A stretch of 64,000 bases of DNA from Christiangramia aestuarii (GTDB taxonomy: Bacteria; Bacteroidota; Bacteroidia; Flavobacteriales; Flavobacteriaceae): positions 1 through 64,000 of the forward strand of contig NZ_VJVW01000003.1 of the NCBI RefSeq assembly GCF_009735585.1, written 5' to 3'. The translations under genes and the position numbers were made by a program. Of this stretch, positions 7,773 to 16,308 are shown in pieces. Below the pieces are notes generated by a model. It had not been told where the DNA came from, ran no database searches, and saw nothing but the letters and a program-made list of their open reading frames with translations. Numbering within the stretch: position 1 is the stretch's first letter; the number at the start of each line of letters is the position of its first letter.

Positions 7773-8309
7773 TATAAAGTTAAATTTCAGCTGATTATTG
7801 AAATAAGATTAGAGTTTTTGAGCTTTAACTCACTGATTTAGTGTATTTTTAAGTTCCGAAAATTTGAATTACCACCTAACTCCCCCCAATTGTTTTTGAA
7901 AGGTTCTTTTTTCCATAGCACAAATGGAAAAAATGCCCGGTATTATAAGTTTGACAATAAAATAAAAGGAATATTTATCCGGATATTTGAACAATGTTTT
8001 TCAGGAGTTATGGTTTGGGGGGAAACAAGGGCGCCTCTTCTTATTGGTGCCAACCGAATTAAAAACCTTCTCCCTATCAGGAATTCAATCTAAGATTGGG
8101 TTTCTCTTTAGAATGGTTATCCTGTTCAGTATCCGGATATTTTTATAGCTTTTTCTCCACTTCTTAATCATTTCATAATTTTATCAGTCTATCCGAAGTT
8201 TGGCCTCTTTTACCAAGGTCAGCAGACTGTTTTTCCGTAAATTTATTGGCCGAATTAATAGAAGGATTTTAACCCCTTTGGTTGAAATTTTCTTAGAAAA
8301 ACTTCCTTG
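7773..8309 (+). other. Long intergenic region before cydAB
   Basis: About 537 bp with no convincing gene. A 67-codon open frame at 7890-8093 has no ribosome-binding site and low-complexity composition, so it is not called. The palindromic decamer ATCCGGATAT occurs twice, at 7977-7986 and 8131-8140, each followed by T-rich sequence. They could be regulator sites for the cytochrome bd operon, or parts of a decayed gene. No TGTAAC palindrome is present. Confidence 0.4.
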
Positions 8310-9611
8310 ATGGAGAATCTTGATTATGCCAGGCTTCAAATGGCATTTACCCTCGGCTTTCATATAATTTTTGCGTGTATAGGGATGGTCATGCCTTTTT
8401 TTATGGTAGTATCCCATAAAAAATGGCTGAATACCAGGAAACCTGTATTTCTTAAACTTACCAAAGCCTGGCAGAAGGGAGTGGCCATTTTCTTTGTGAC
8501 CGGCGCCGTATCTGGTACCGCCCTTTCTTTTGAACTGGGTATGCTCTGGCCAGAATTTATGAAGCATGCCGGTCCAGTGATCGGGATGCCCTTTTCACTG
8601 GAAGGAGCCGCCTTCTTTGTGGAGGCAATCGCCCTGGGATTCTACCTCTACGGTTGGAACAAACTGCCGGAAAAATTTCACTGGCTCACCGGGATTATCG
8701 TGGGAATTTCTGGAGTGGCCTCAGGAATACTCGTGGTCTCTGCCAATGCCTGGATGAATTCGCCCGCCGGCTTCGATGTGGTGAACGGTGAATTCGTGAA
8801 TATAGATCCCGTGGCCGCCTTCCTTAATGATGCCTGGTTTACCCAGGCCCTGCATATGACCCTAGCCGCTTTTGCCGCCACCGGGTTTGCCGTGGCCGGG
8901 ATACATGCCTTCCAGATACTGCGGAACAAAAAGCCCGAACTTCATAAAGAAGCCTTTAAAATAGCCATTTTCTTTGGAGCGGTGGCCGCCCTGTTGCAAC
9001 CTCTTAGCGGCGATCTTTCTGCCAAGGATGTTGCTGAACGTCAGCCGGTAAAACTTGCCGCGATGGAAGCGCACTATGAGACCGGCAAGGCTGCGCCGCT
9101 CTACGTGGGAGGAATTGTAGATGAGGAGAACAGGGAAGTGAATTACAAACTCGCGATCCCTAAAGCGCTTTCTTTCCTGGCATTTGGAGATTTTGATGCA
9201 GAGGTAAAAGGCCTTAACGATTTTCCAGATGATGAGCTTCCGCCCGTTGCCGTAGTTCATTACGCTTTTCAGACCATGGTAGGTATAGGTACCCTGATGA
9301 TGATCGCAGGCCTGGTATATTTTATAAGTCTTAGAAAAAGATCATGGCTGGATAACAGGAAATACTGGTGGCTGTTTGCCTTGATGAGCCCACTAGGCTT
9401 CATTGCCGTGGAAGCGGGTTGGGTGGTAACCGAAGTGGGCAGACAACCCTGGATCGTTTATAATATCATGAAAACTTCTGAAGCGGTTACGCCCATGCCG
9501 GGGCTTAAATATAGTTTCTACCTCTATGTGACAGTTTATCTGGCTCTTGCGCTCACTGTGGCATGGCTTATGAACAGGCAGATCAAAGTGTTAAATCGCT
9601 CAATTGGATAA
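8310..9611 (+). CDS. cydA: Cytochrome bd ubiquinol oxidase subunit I
   Basis: A 433-residue multi-helix membrane subunit that oxidises quinol and carries hemes b558, b595 and d. Evidence is the N-terminal RLQMAFTLGFHIIFACIG helix with its heme-ligand His, FELGMLWPEF, the conserved GRQPWIVYN motif near the C-terminus and overall spacing of the family. The loop after helix five is short, as in the short-Q-loop class often called cyanide-insensitive oxidases. The ATG at 8310 is preferred over the TTG just before it. The gene is followed after 2 bp by cydB. The oxidase gives high-affinity, sulfide-tolerant oxygen respiration, which suits a neighbourhood of sulfide-handling genes. Confidence 0.93.
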   Translation: MENLDYARLQMAFTLGFHIIFACIGMVMPFFMVVSHKKWLNTRKPVFLKLTKAWQKGVAIFFVTGAVSGTALSFELGMLWPEFMKHAGPVIGMPFSLEGAAFFVEAIALGFYLYGWNKLPEKFHWLTGIIVGISGVASGILVVSANAWMNSPAGFDVVNGEFVNIDPVAAFLNDAWFTQALHMTLAAFAATGFAVAGIHAFQILRNKKPELHKEAFKIAIFFGAVAALLQPLSGDLSAKDVAERQPVKLAAMEAHYETGKAAPLYVGGIVDEENREVNYKLAIPKALSFLAFGDFDAEVKGLNDFPDDELPPVAVVHYAFQTMVGIGTLMMIAGLVYFISLRKRSWLDNRKYWWLFALMSPLGFIAVEAGWVVTEVGRQPWIVYNIMKTSEAVTPMPGLKYSFYLYVTVYLALALTVAWLMNRQIKVLNRSIG

Positions 9612-9613
9612 TT

Positions 9614-10654
9614 ATGTTGTACGTAGTATTATTTTTTACGTTTTTCTCCCTGTTCCTGTATGTGTTCCTGGGCGGGGCCGATTTTGGAGCCGGTATCGTG
9701 GAACTTTTTTCTTCCAGGGACAACCGAAAACTCAACCGTGACACCATTTACAAGGTGATGGGACCGGTTTGGGAGGCCAACCATATCTGGCTTATCATTC
9801 TTATTGTGATCTTGTGGATCGCTTTCCCGGCCTATTTCAATATCATAATTATTTACCTTCATATCCCGCTTACCCTGGTACTCTTAGGGATCACTATGCG
9901 GGGTGTGGCTTTTATATTCAGGCATTATGATGCGCTGGTTGGTGAATCCCAGATATGGTATAACCGTATGTTCAGGATCTCCAGCCTTATAACTCCTGTT
10001 TTCCTCGGGATGTCTTTCGGGGCTTTGCTCAGTGGGGAGATAGTGCTTACTGAAGATTATTCTGAAGTGAGTTTCGCCGATATTTTCCTTCATCCCTGGC
10101 TGAATGTTTTCAGTTTTTTAACTGGGCTTTTCTATGCAGCATTATGCGGATTCCTGGCATCTACCTTGCTTATCGGTGAGACCGAAGGTGAGGTGAGAAG
10201 GCTTTACAGTAAAAAGTCGGCCATCTATACCATCGTACTGGTGATTCTTGGTGGGGTAGTCTTATTTTACGGATTCCTAACCGAAATGGTCTTCGTTAAG
10301 GACTTCCTGGCGAATTTCTATTCGCTTAGTGCAGTTTCCCTTTCGGCAATCCTGCTGATTCCTTTATGGAAAGCTATTAAGGAAGAACATAGCCTGTTAA
10401 CGCGATTCTATGCCGCGGTACAGATCTTACTGGTGCTTTTTGCCGCAGTTCATACACACTTTCCCAACCTTATCATCACCCAGACCGGGGAAGTAAGTAT
10501 GCTGGAAGGGATCGCGCCAGATTCGGTCATAGAAGTTTTGGGCATCTCGCTTATCGTAGGAGGAGGCATCATCCTGCCCGGGCTTTTCCACTTGATGAAA
10601 TCCTTTAACATGATCAGGATCCCAACGCCTACGCCAAAGAATGAACAGAATTAA
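9614..10654 (+). CDS. cydB: Cytochrome bd ubiquinol oxidase subunit II
   Basis: A 346-residue membrane subunit of the same oxidase. The start is placed at the ATG at 9614, 2 bp after the cydA stop. The open frame extends upstream into cydA, but the protein family begins with MLYVVLFF followed by FLGGADFGAGI, so the longer form is rejected. Typical features are GPVWEANHIWLI and FPAYF in the first third and about eight to nine hydrophobic helices overall. It is translationally close-coupled to cydA and pairs with it one to one. No small cydX-like frame is obvious immediately downstream. Confidence 0.92.
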   Translation: MLYVVLFFTFFSLFLYVFLGGADFGAGIVELFSSRDNRKLNRDTIYKVMGPVWEANHIWLIILIVILWIAFPAYFNIIIIYLHIPLTLVLLGITMRGVAFIFRHYDALVGESQIWYNRMFRISSLITPVFLGMSFGALLSGEIVLTEDYSEVSFADIFLHPWLNVFSFLTGLFYAALCGFLASTLLIGETEGEVRRLYSKKSAIYTIVLVILGGVVLFYGFLTEMVFVKDFLANFYSLSAVSLSAILLIPLWKAIKEEHSLLTRFYAAVQILLVLFAAVHTHFPNLIITQTGEVSMLEGIAPDSVIEVLGISLIVGGGIILPGLFHLMKSFNMIRIPTPTPKNEQN

Positions 10655-10747
10655 AGCTCAAAAAAACTTTAAAATCCCAATGAATCTTTGCAGTGGTAGG
10701 TTTTTTGGCTAATTTCAGGTCCAGAATCTAATTAAAACCCAGAGTAA

Positions 10748-11062
10748 ATGAAATCTTCAATTTTAAAAGGAATTTTTTTCAGTACAATTTTGCTTTTTAT
10801 CGCCTGTGGTGAAAGTACAGATGTTGTAGAATCAGGAACCTACCAGGGAACGGTAAAAGAGGTTGAGGCCGAAAAGACCGAGATCTATGTGTCTACTGAT
10901 GATAACAAGACCCTGGAACTTTATTTCACCGAGACTACTAGTCTTACCAGGAATGGAAGCGAAGTAGACTTTTCTGAGCTTGAGGAAGGACAGAAAGTTG
11001 AAGTAGAAGTAGAGAAAAAAGGAAAAAGACTGGATCCCATTTCAGTGAAAATAATGGAATAA
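10748..11062 (+). CDS. Small lipoprotein with predicted beta-barrel (DUF5666-like) domain
   Basis: A 104-residue lipoprotein. The signal ends in FIACGES with the lipobox Cys at about residue 20. The mature part has the alternating pattern YQGTVKEVEAEKTEIYV, then TLELYFTETTSL and GQKVEVEVEKKGKR, resembling small OB/beta-barrel domains of the DUF5666 type. It probably sits in the periplasm or on the outer membrane. The next gene begins 2 bp after its stop, so the two are likely co-translated; together with cydAB they may form a loose envelope and respiration group. Function unknown. Confidence 0.6.
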   Translation: MKSSILKGIFFSTILLFIACGESTDVVESGTYQGTVKEVEAEKTEIYVSTDDNKTLELYFTETTSLTRNGSEVDFSELEEGQKVEVEVEKKGKRLDPISVKIME

Positions 11063-11064
11063 AA

Positions 11065-11550
11065 ATGGATCAGTTACCAGATTTTTGGCGGACAGAGGTG
11101 TTTCATCCTCTGTCCGTTCATTTTCCTATCGTTTTGTTATTAATGGCCAGCCTGTTCAAACTAATAGGACTTTGGTCTTCCCGTATCACCTGGGACCACG
11201 GCGGTAGGTTTTTATTGATCCTTGGGGTCATAGGTGTCTGGCTCTCGATTTATACCGGCAACCTGGCAGATGGCATAGTCTCTCGTCAGCTTTGCGATCC
11301 TACTGTGCTTAAGGAACATGAGAATTTTGCTTACACCACCGCCTGGATATTTACCATTGCCCTGCTCATCGATATTTTAACCAGGTATATAGACCTGATC
11401 AAAACAAGGATAACCGGTATAATTCTGGTCATCCTGATGCTGGCAGGCTCAGCCAGCTTGGCCTATGTAGGTCACCTGGGAGCCGAGCTGGTCTATCAGC
11501 AGGCCGCCGGGGTTAATGTCCCTTCAGGAGATTGTTCAGAGTTCAATTAA
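11065..11550 (+). CDS. DUF2231-type four-helix membrane protein
   Basis: A 161-residue inner-membrane protein with four transmembrane helices (about residues 19-35, 48-66, 91-108 and 118-140) and the N-terminal signature HPLSVHFPIVLLL typical of DUF2231 proteins, with conserved His residues that could bind heme or metal. A conserved GHLGAELVY segment lies near the end. It follows the small lipoprotein gene by 2 bp. DUF2231 proteins are often found with c-type cytochromes and oxidases, so an electron-transfer or heme-related role is possible, but no function is established here. Confidence 0.65.
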   Translation: MDQLPDFWRTEVFHPLSVHFPIVLLLMASLFKLIGLWSSRITWDHGGRFLLILGVIGVWLSIYTGNLADGIVSRQLCDPTVLKEHENFAYTTAWIFTIALLIDILTRYIDLIKTRITGIILVILMLAGSASLAYVGHLGAELVYQQAAGVNVPSGDCSEFN

Positions 11551-11677
11551 GCTTACTTCGCTTAGCTGGAACGCACTTGTTTCTCTTCAAATTATTCGTC
11601 TATCCGCAAGAATAATCTCATTCTTGGCCAATTAGTGCTGAAAAATCCTATTTTTAAGTTCGAATTTAAACAGAACT

Positions 11678-12499
11678 TTGACGAAATTTAAAGACAAGAC
11701 CGTACTCATTACCGGTGGGGCCTCAGGGATAGGACTGCTTATGGCCAGGCAGGCTGTTGAAAAAGGTGCTTCAAATCTTATTGTATTAGATTTGGATCAG
11801 GCCGCTTTAGAACGAATGCAAAAAGAGCTAAGCTCTCCTGTTTCCCGCCTGTTAGCCTTAAAGACCGATATTACCAGCGAGCAAGAACTTCAAAAGGCAC
11901 TTCAGCAAATAAGAGCTGAAAAACTGGAAGTAGACATCCTCATCAATAATGCCGGGGTAGTAACCGGTAAGAGTTTTCACGAACACAGTCTAAGCGACAT
12001 AGACAGGGATATGAAGGTGAACTCCATCGCGCCTATGAAACTTACCAGGGAATTGATACAGGGAATGCTCAAAAGAAAAACCGGCCATATTGTGAATATC
12101 TCATCTGCAGCCAGTATGCTTTCCAATCCCAGGATGTCGGTCTACTGTGCAAGTAAGTGGGCCATGACCGGTTGGTCAGATTCCTTACGTATAGAGATGG
12201 AGGAGGCGAAGACCGGAATACAGGTGCTTACAGTAACCCCGTATTACATAGACACCGGGATGTTTGCGGGGGTTAGATCGCCGCTCATCCCTATTTTAAA
12301 ACCCGAAAGAGTGGTCGGGAAGATCATAAGGGCCATTGAAAAAGATAAGATCGTTTTAAGGACACCATGGATTATTTATACCCTGCCGTTTGTAAAAGGC
12401 ATCCTGCCTAAACGAATGCTCGATGTGGTAATTGGTAAATTCTTCGGAATATATCATTCTATGGATAAATTTAAAGGAAGAAGTAATGACCAAAGCTGA
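11678..12499 (+). CDS. Short-chain dehydrogenase/reductase
   Basis: A 273-residue classical SDR. It has the nucleotide-binding motif TGGASGIG (12-19), NNAG at 90-93, and catalytic Ser143, Tyr156 and Lys160 (YCASK). The start is the TTG at 11678; no ATG lies nearby and the N-terminus VLITGG aligns with the family from there. The C-terminal 70 residues, with a hydrophobic patch (WIIYTLPFVKGIL), suggest binding of a lipophilic substrate. The downstream aldehyde dehydrogenase begins 14 bp before the SDR stop, so the two probably act in sequence, alcohol or ketone to aldehyde to acid. The substrate is unknown. Confidence 0.85.
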   Translation: MTKFKDKTVLITGGASGIGLLMARQAVEKGASNLIVLDLDQAALERMQKELSSPVSRLLALKTDITSEQELQKALQQIRAEKLEVDILINNAGVVTGKSFHEHSLSDIDRDMKVNSIAPMKLTRELIQGMLKRKTGHIVNISSAASMLSNPRMSVYCASKWAMTGWSDSLRIEMEEAKTGIQVLTVTPYYIDTGMFAGVRSPLIPILKPERVVGKIIRAIEKDKIVLRTPWIIYTLPFVKGILPKRMLDVVIGKFFGIYHSMDKFKGRSNDQS

Positions 12500-13892
12500 A
12501 TTAGAAGGACTATTGAACAGGCAGAAAACGGCTTTTCAAATGGATCCTCCCGGTCTTGAGAGGAGGATGGATAGCCTTAAGAAGCTTTCAGATATTATTG
12601 AAAATAATAAGGAAAGGCTTATAGAAGCTGTAAATAAGGATTTTGGCCTTCGGGCAAGGGAAGAAACCCTGTTCCTGGAGATTTTTCCCCTGCAGGATGA
12701 GATTCGTCACGCCATGAAGAACCTGCGCAGCTGGATGAAACGAAGAAAAGTGAACGGCGCCTGGTTCCTTTTACCAAGTTCTGCTTATTACCAGTTTCAG
12801 CCACTGGGGGCGGTGGGCATTATGGGTGCCTGGAACTACCAGGTACTTTTAAGCCTTAGCCCACTGGTAGATGCCATTGCTGCCGGGAACCATGCGATTA
12901 TCAAACCTTCAGAACTGGCTCCCCGGTCTGCTGAAGTGCTGCAGGAAATCATTAACAGCAGCTTTCCGGAAAAATATATTCATTGTGTAACGGGGGGTGC
13001 CGAGCTGGCCAGGGATTTTTCAGCCCTGCCATTCGACCATCTTTTCTTTACCGGCTCCACGAGAATTGGTAAAAAGGTCATGGCGGCGGCTGCGCCAAAC
13101 CTCACTCCGGTGACCCTGGAGCTGGGAGGTAAATCACCGGCCATCATCCATCATTCATACCCGGTGAAACTTGCCGCCAAGAGGATCATGGCGGGAAAAC
13201 TTTTTAATTGCGGACAAACCTGTGTCGCACCAGATTACGTGATCATGCCTGCATCCCTTAACGAGGAATTTGAAAAGCATGTAAAAGCATCAGTAGAGAA
13301 GTTCTATCCCGATATGAATAAGAACCAGCAGTTCAGCAGTATAATTAGTTCAGATCATTTTAAACGTTTGCAGGGGCTGCTTAAAGATGCCGAAGAAAAT
13401 GGGGCTAAGATAGTGACCCTGGGTCCGGCCGATGATCCCTATAAAAGGTTCATGGCTCCAAGGCTGGTTTTCGAGGTAAGCCATGAAATGCAGCTGATGC
13501 AAGAGGAGATCTTTGGTCCTGTTTTACCGGTGCTTAACCTGGAAACCATGGAAGAGGCGGTAGAATATGTGAATGACAACCCCAGGCCGTTGGCCCTCTA
13601 CTATTTTGATGAAAAGAAAAAAAGGATCAACTGGTTGCTCAGGAATACGCTTTCTGGTGGGGTGACCATTAACGATACGGTTTACCACCTGGCTCAGCAT
13701 AACCTGCCTTTTGGTGGGGTGGGGGCGAGCGGGATGGGCCACTATCATGGATATGATGGTTTCCAAACCTTTTCCAAGAAACGTGCGGTAATGCATCAAA
13801 GGCGTCTGGCGGCTTCAGATTTCCTGCATCCTCCGTTTACCGATCTTAAAAAGAAACTTATTCATGTATTGGGGAACCTAACCAAGGTATGA
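12486..13892 (+). CDS. Class 3-like aldehyde dehydrogenase (fatty or aromatic aldehyde type)
   Basis: A 468-residue aldehyde dehydrogenase. The start at 12486 (MTKAELEGLL) is chosen because it gives the usual N-terminus; the longer frame reads back through the SDR gene. Catalytic residues are Asn117 in GAWNYQ, Glu212 in LELGGKSP and Cys246 in NCGQTCVAPD. The C-terminus has the family-typical NLPFGGVGASGMGHYHG stretch. Overall resemblance is to the ALDH3/coniferyl and fatty aldehyde group, without an obvious membrane anchor. Its start codon lies inside the end of the SDR gene (14-bp overlap), indicating translational coupling. It likely oxidises the aldehyde handled by that SDR. Confidence 0.85.
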   Translation: MTKAELEGLLNRQKTAFQMDPPGLERRMDSLKKLSDIIENNKERLIEAVNKDFGLRAREETLFLEIFPLQDEIRHAMKNLRSWMKRRKVNGAWFLLPSSAYYQFQPLGAVGIMGAWNYQVLLSLSPLVDAIAAGNHAIIKPSELAPRSAEVLQEIINSSFPEKYIHCVTGGAELARDFSALPFDHLFFTGSTRIGKKVMAAAAPNLTPVTLELGGKSPAIIHHSYPVKLAAKRIMAGKLFNCGQTCVAPDYVIMPASLNEEFEKHVKASVEKFYPDMNKNQQFSSIISSDHFKRLQGLLKDAEENGAKIVTLGPADDPYKRFMAPRLVFEVSHEMQLMQEEIFGPVLPVLNLETMEEAVEYVNDNPRPLALYYFDEKKKRINWLLRNTLSGGVTINDTVYHLAQHNLPFGGVGASGMGHYHGYDGFQTFSKKRAVMHQRRLAASDFLHPPFTDLKKKLIHVLGNLTKV

Positions 13893-13944
13893 TTCCAGGC
13901 AAAATAAATTCAGTAATTTAAAATTGAGCATAATCAGATAAGAA

Positions 13945-14634
13945 ATGTCTTTAAAGGAGAAAATGATCAATGGCTACCGGCATGTGGCCTATACTTCCAA
14001 AAGCCCGGATGCCGATGAAATGATCCAAAAATCTGCCGACTTTTATAAGCAATTGGATAGCCGCAGGTCGGTAAGGCATTTTTCAGATAGGGAAGTGCCG
14101 GAAGAGGTGATCAGGAATATCATAAAAACAGCAGGTACCGCCCCTTCAGGTGCTCATAAACAGCCGTGGAAGTTCTGCGCAGTTTCTAATATCGAACTTA
14201 AACAAAAGATCAGGGAGGCCGCTGAAAAGGAAGAAGAGGAGAACTATAACAGCCGAATGAGCGAACGCTGGCTGCGTGACCTGGCGCCACTGGGAACAGA
14301 TACTAATAAAGACTTCCTGGAGATCGCCCCCTGGCTCATCGTGGTCTTCAAGCAGGCATACGAAGTAGATGCAGAGGGCACCAAGAACAATAATTATTAT
14401 GTTAACGAATCTGTAGGTATTGCCTGTGGCATGCTGATCTCAGCAATCCATAATGCCGGCCTGGTCACCCTTACCCATACCCCAAGCCCCATGAATTTCC
14501 TGGCGAAGTTGCTGGACAGGCCAGAGAATGAAAGGGCTTTTTTGTTGCTACCGGTAGGTTATGCTGCAAAAGAGGCTTATGTACCCGATATCCATAGGAA
14601 AGAACTAAACGAGATCTGCGATTTCTATAAATAA
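13945..14634 (+). CDS. Iodotyrosine deiodinase-like flavoprotein (nitroreductase superfamily)
   Basis: A 229-residue FMN-dependent enzyme. The nitroreductase fold shows in RRSVRHF (40-46), the flavin-binding GTAPSGAHKQPW region (64-75) and SIACG-like IACGML. More specifically, the block EEEENYNSRMSERWLRDL matches the active-site lid of iodotyrosine deiodinases. The three residues that clamp the substrate zwitterion in human IYD (Glu157, Tyr161, Lys182) have counterparts Glu97, Tyr101 and Lys122 at identical spacing. FKQ, GLVTLTHTP, RPENERAFLLLPVGY and VPD also follow the IYD pattern. The enzyme would reductively remove iodide (or bromide/chloride) from halotyrosines. It lies 52 bp after the aldehyde dehydrogenase gene. 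The family is clear; the in vivo substrate is inferred. Confidence 0.85.
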   Translation: MSLKEKMINGYRHVAYTSKSPDADEMIQKSADFYKQLDSRRSVRHFSDREVPEEVIRNIIKTAGTAPSGAHKQPWKFCAVSNIELKQKIREAAEKEEEENYNSRMSERWLRDLAPLGTDTNKDFLEIAPWLIVVFKQAYEVDAEGTKNNNYYVNESVGIACGMLISAIHNAGLVTLTHTPSPMNFLAKLLDRPENERAFLLLPVGYAAKEAYVPDIHRKELNEICDFYK

Positions 14635-14665
14635 GAACGCCGGCCCTGTAGGGAGAACCGACGTT
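14635..14665. terminator. Hairpin after the deiodinase-like gene
   Basis: GAACGCCGG pairs with CCGACGTT and the next C (outer GAACG/CGTTC, inner CGG/CCG) around CCCTGTAGGG, which itself can form a small stem. No good T-run follows on the plus strand, so it may be a weak terminator or an mRNA-stabilising structure. Confidence 0.4.
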
Positions 14666-14754
14666 CCAGTCATTATGAAAAAACATTCTGATTAGGACAA
14701 ATAAACCTAACTTTCTTAATCGGGCGCAAGATAATATTAGAAGAAAATATAATT

Positions 14755-14770
14755 TGTAACAATTGTTACA
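14755..14770 (+). promoter_or_regulatory. Perfect Crp-type palindrome close to a start codon
   Basis: TGTAACAATTGTTACA is a perfect 16-bp palindrome of the same motif found before the TauE, desaturase and YeeE/YedE genes. It lies only 20 bp before the ATG at 14791. An imperfect -7 box, TATAATTTG (14748-14756), overlaps its left end, much as TACTTTTG overlaps the half-site before the crp gene. This position suits repression rather than activation. Confidence 0.6.
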
Positions 14771-14790
14771 CAGACACTTAGTGAATAAAC

Positions 14791-15201
14791 ATGCCTAAAT
14801 TATTGATCAGGAGAAATTCGGAATGGGCCAATAAGATGAGGTCTTTTGAACTCTACCTAAACGGTATCAAAATTGCCGATATTAAGGACCGTCAAAATCT
14901 TTCTTTCGAAATCCCTGAAGGCAAATACCAGTTGATCGCAAAGATCGACTGGTGTGGAAGTCAACCCCTGAATTTTGAAGTGGAAAAAGGAGAGGTAAAA
15001 CGTATCGAGATCAGAGGATTTATCTATTCCAGATACCTTTTACCTGCCGCCATATTTCTGGGGTTCCTGTATTTTGGACTTTACTTTAAATTCCAGTACA
15101 ACAGCCTTGTCCTGGCCACTACCATGATGGTACTTTTTGGGTATATGATGTATTTCATGAGTTTTGGCCGTAACCAGTATTTAAGGCTGTTCGAAATTTA
15201 G
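14791..15201 (+). CDS. Membrane protein with N-terminal beta domain, unknown function
   Basis: A 136-residue protein. The first 78 residues form a beta-strand-rich soluble domain (LYLNGIKIADI, FEIPEGKYQL, IDWCGSQPL). It resembles the small domain seen in many Bacteroidota proteins that display a short beta sandwich before a membrane anchor. Two transmembrane helices follow (about 84-101 and 104-124) with a short polar tail. I do not recognise a function. The gene is preceded by a perfect copy of the TGTAAC-N4-GTTACA operator, which ties it to the putative sulfur regulon. It is followed 11 bp later by the convergent aldo/keto reductase gene. Confidence 0.6.
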   Translation: MPKLLIRRNSEWANKMRSFELYLNGIKIADIKDRQNLSFEIPEGKYQLIAKIDWCGSQPLNFEVEKGEVKRIEIRGFIYSRYLLPAAIFLGFLYFGLYFKFQYNSLVLATTMMVLFGYMMYFMSFGRNQYLRLFEI

Positions 15202-15212
15202 GTTTTCCTGGA

Positions 15213-16211
15213 TCAGGCTGGGACCTGGGCTCTTTCATCAATAAGGCCTTCCTTTTTAAGATCTTTCCAGAACTCTGCCGGGATCTTAACATCAAAAGCC
15301 CTGGCGTTTTCTCTTATCTGTTCAGGTTTACTGGCTCCTGCGAGCACGGTGTTCACCACATCTGGTGCAAAAGAGAACTGTATAGAGGCCGTGCTGAGGT
15401 CTACCTTGTGCTTTTTCGCCACGTCCTTTATTCCGTTAAGTTTTTCTACTTTTTCGTCTGGCATCTCGCCACCGTAATTATATCGGTCTTGTCCTGAAAG
15501 CAGCCCCGCATTGAATGGAGCAGCGGCCATGAGGCCCACTTTATGCTTTTCTATTACCGGGAATAGTTCGTCCAGTGATTTCTTATGATGCACCAGGGAG
15601 TACTGAATGGCTGAAAGGAAAAGATCTGGATCTGCATCTGTATCTTCCAGTGTTTTCACGATGGGTTCTATGGTGTTGACTCCCAGCCCCCATCCCTTGA
15701 TAAGGCCTTCTTCCCGCATTCGTGTTAGCTCGGGCATTGCCCCTTTACGCGCTACCTCGAAATGGTCCAGCCAGGTGTTGCCGTCTTCGTATTCATCATT
15801 ATGATCTGGCGAGAGATCGTGAATAAACAGGTAATCTATTCTTTCCACACCTAAACGCTGAAGACTGTCTTCATAAGACCTGCGAACGGCCTCGGCAGAA
15901 TAATCGTATTCGTAATCGAAGGGTGAAGGCTCGTTCCACATGGTTTCCGGCACCTTGTTGGTTGCCGTAAGAACACGTCCCACCTTGGTAGTGAGTATAT
16001 AATCGTCCCTTTTCTTATTATGTAAAAAATGCCCGAATCGCCTTTCGCTGAGTCCAAGCCCGTACCAGGGAGAGGTGTCATAATACCTGATGCCGGCATC
16101 CCAGGCGGCTTCAAGGGTTTGTTCAGATTGTTTGTCGCTCATCACTTTAAAACCGTTTCCAATGGCTACGCCACCTAGTCCCAGTTTTTGCTTTAATACT
16201 TCCTTGCTCAT
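15213..16211 (-). CDS. Aldo/keto reductase (aldose dehydrogenase-like)
   Basis: A 332-residue TIM-barrel NAD(P)-dependent oxidoreductase. The AKR tetrad is recognisable: Asp in YDTSPWYG, the Tyr of that segment, Lys in LTTKVGR and His in LFIHDLS. The motif LSERRFGHFL and the long length point to the D-threo-aldose/L-fucose dehydrogenase-like subgroup, which oxidises free sugars. Signature residues for cofactor binding appear near the C-terminus (GASKPEQIREN). The gene stands alone on the minus strand and converges with the small membrane protein gene. A Crp-type operator lies 98 bp upstream but is positioned for the divergent gene, so control of this gene by it is doubtful. Confidence 0.85.
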   Translation of the reverse strand: MSKEVLKQKLGLGGVAIGNGFKVMSDKQSEQTLEAAWDAGIRYYDTSPWYGLGLSERRFGHFLHNKKRDDYILTTKVGRVLTATNKVPETMWNEPSPFDYEYDYSAEAVRRSYEDSLQRLGVERIDYLFIHDLSPDHNDEYEDGNTWLDHFEVARKGAMPELTRMREEGLIKGWGLGVNTIEPIVKTLEDTDADPDLFLSAIQYSLVHHKKSLDELFPVIEKHKVGLMAAAPFNAGLLSGQDRYNYGGEMPDEKVEKLNGIKDVAKKHKVDLSTASIQFSFAPDVVNTVLAGASKPEQIRENARAFDVKIPAEFWKDLKKEGLIDERAQVPA

Positions 16212-16308
16212 AATTTATTTTTTTGTTGCTTAAATTTAATGAGATTGTTGCGGTCTCTAATTGTCTTTAACTCATTCTAACATTAAAGCAATGAGACTGT
16301 TAAACAAC

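Noticed and set aside
7890-8093. 67-codon open frame in the cydA leader
   Set aside because: No ribosome-binding site, no recognisable protein pattern, and it lies in a region with repeated palindromes; chance frame.
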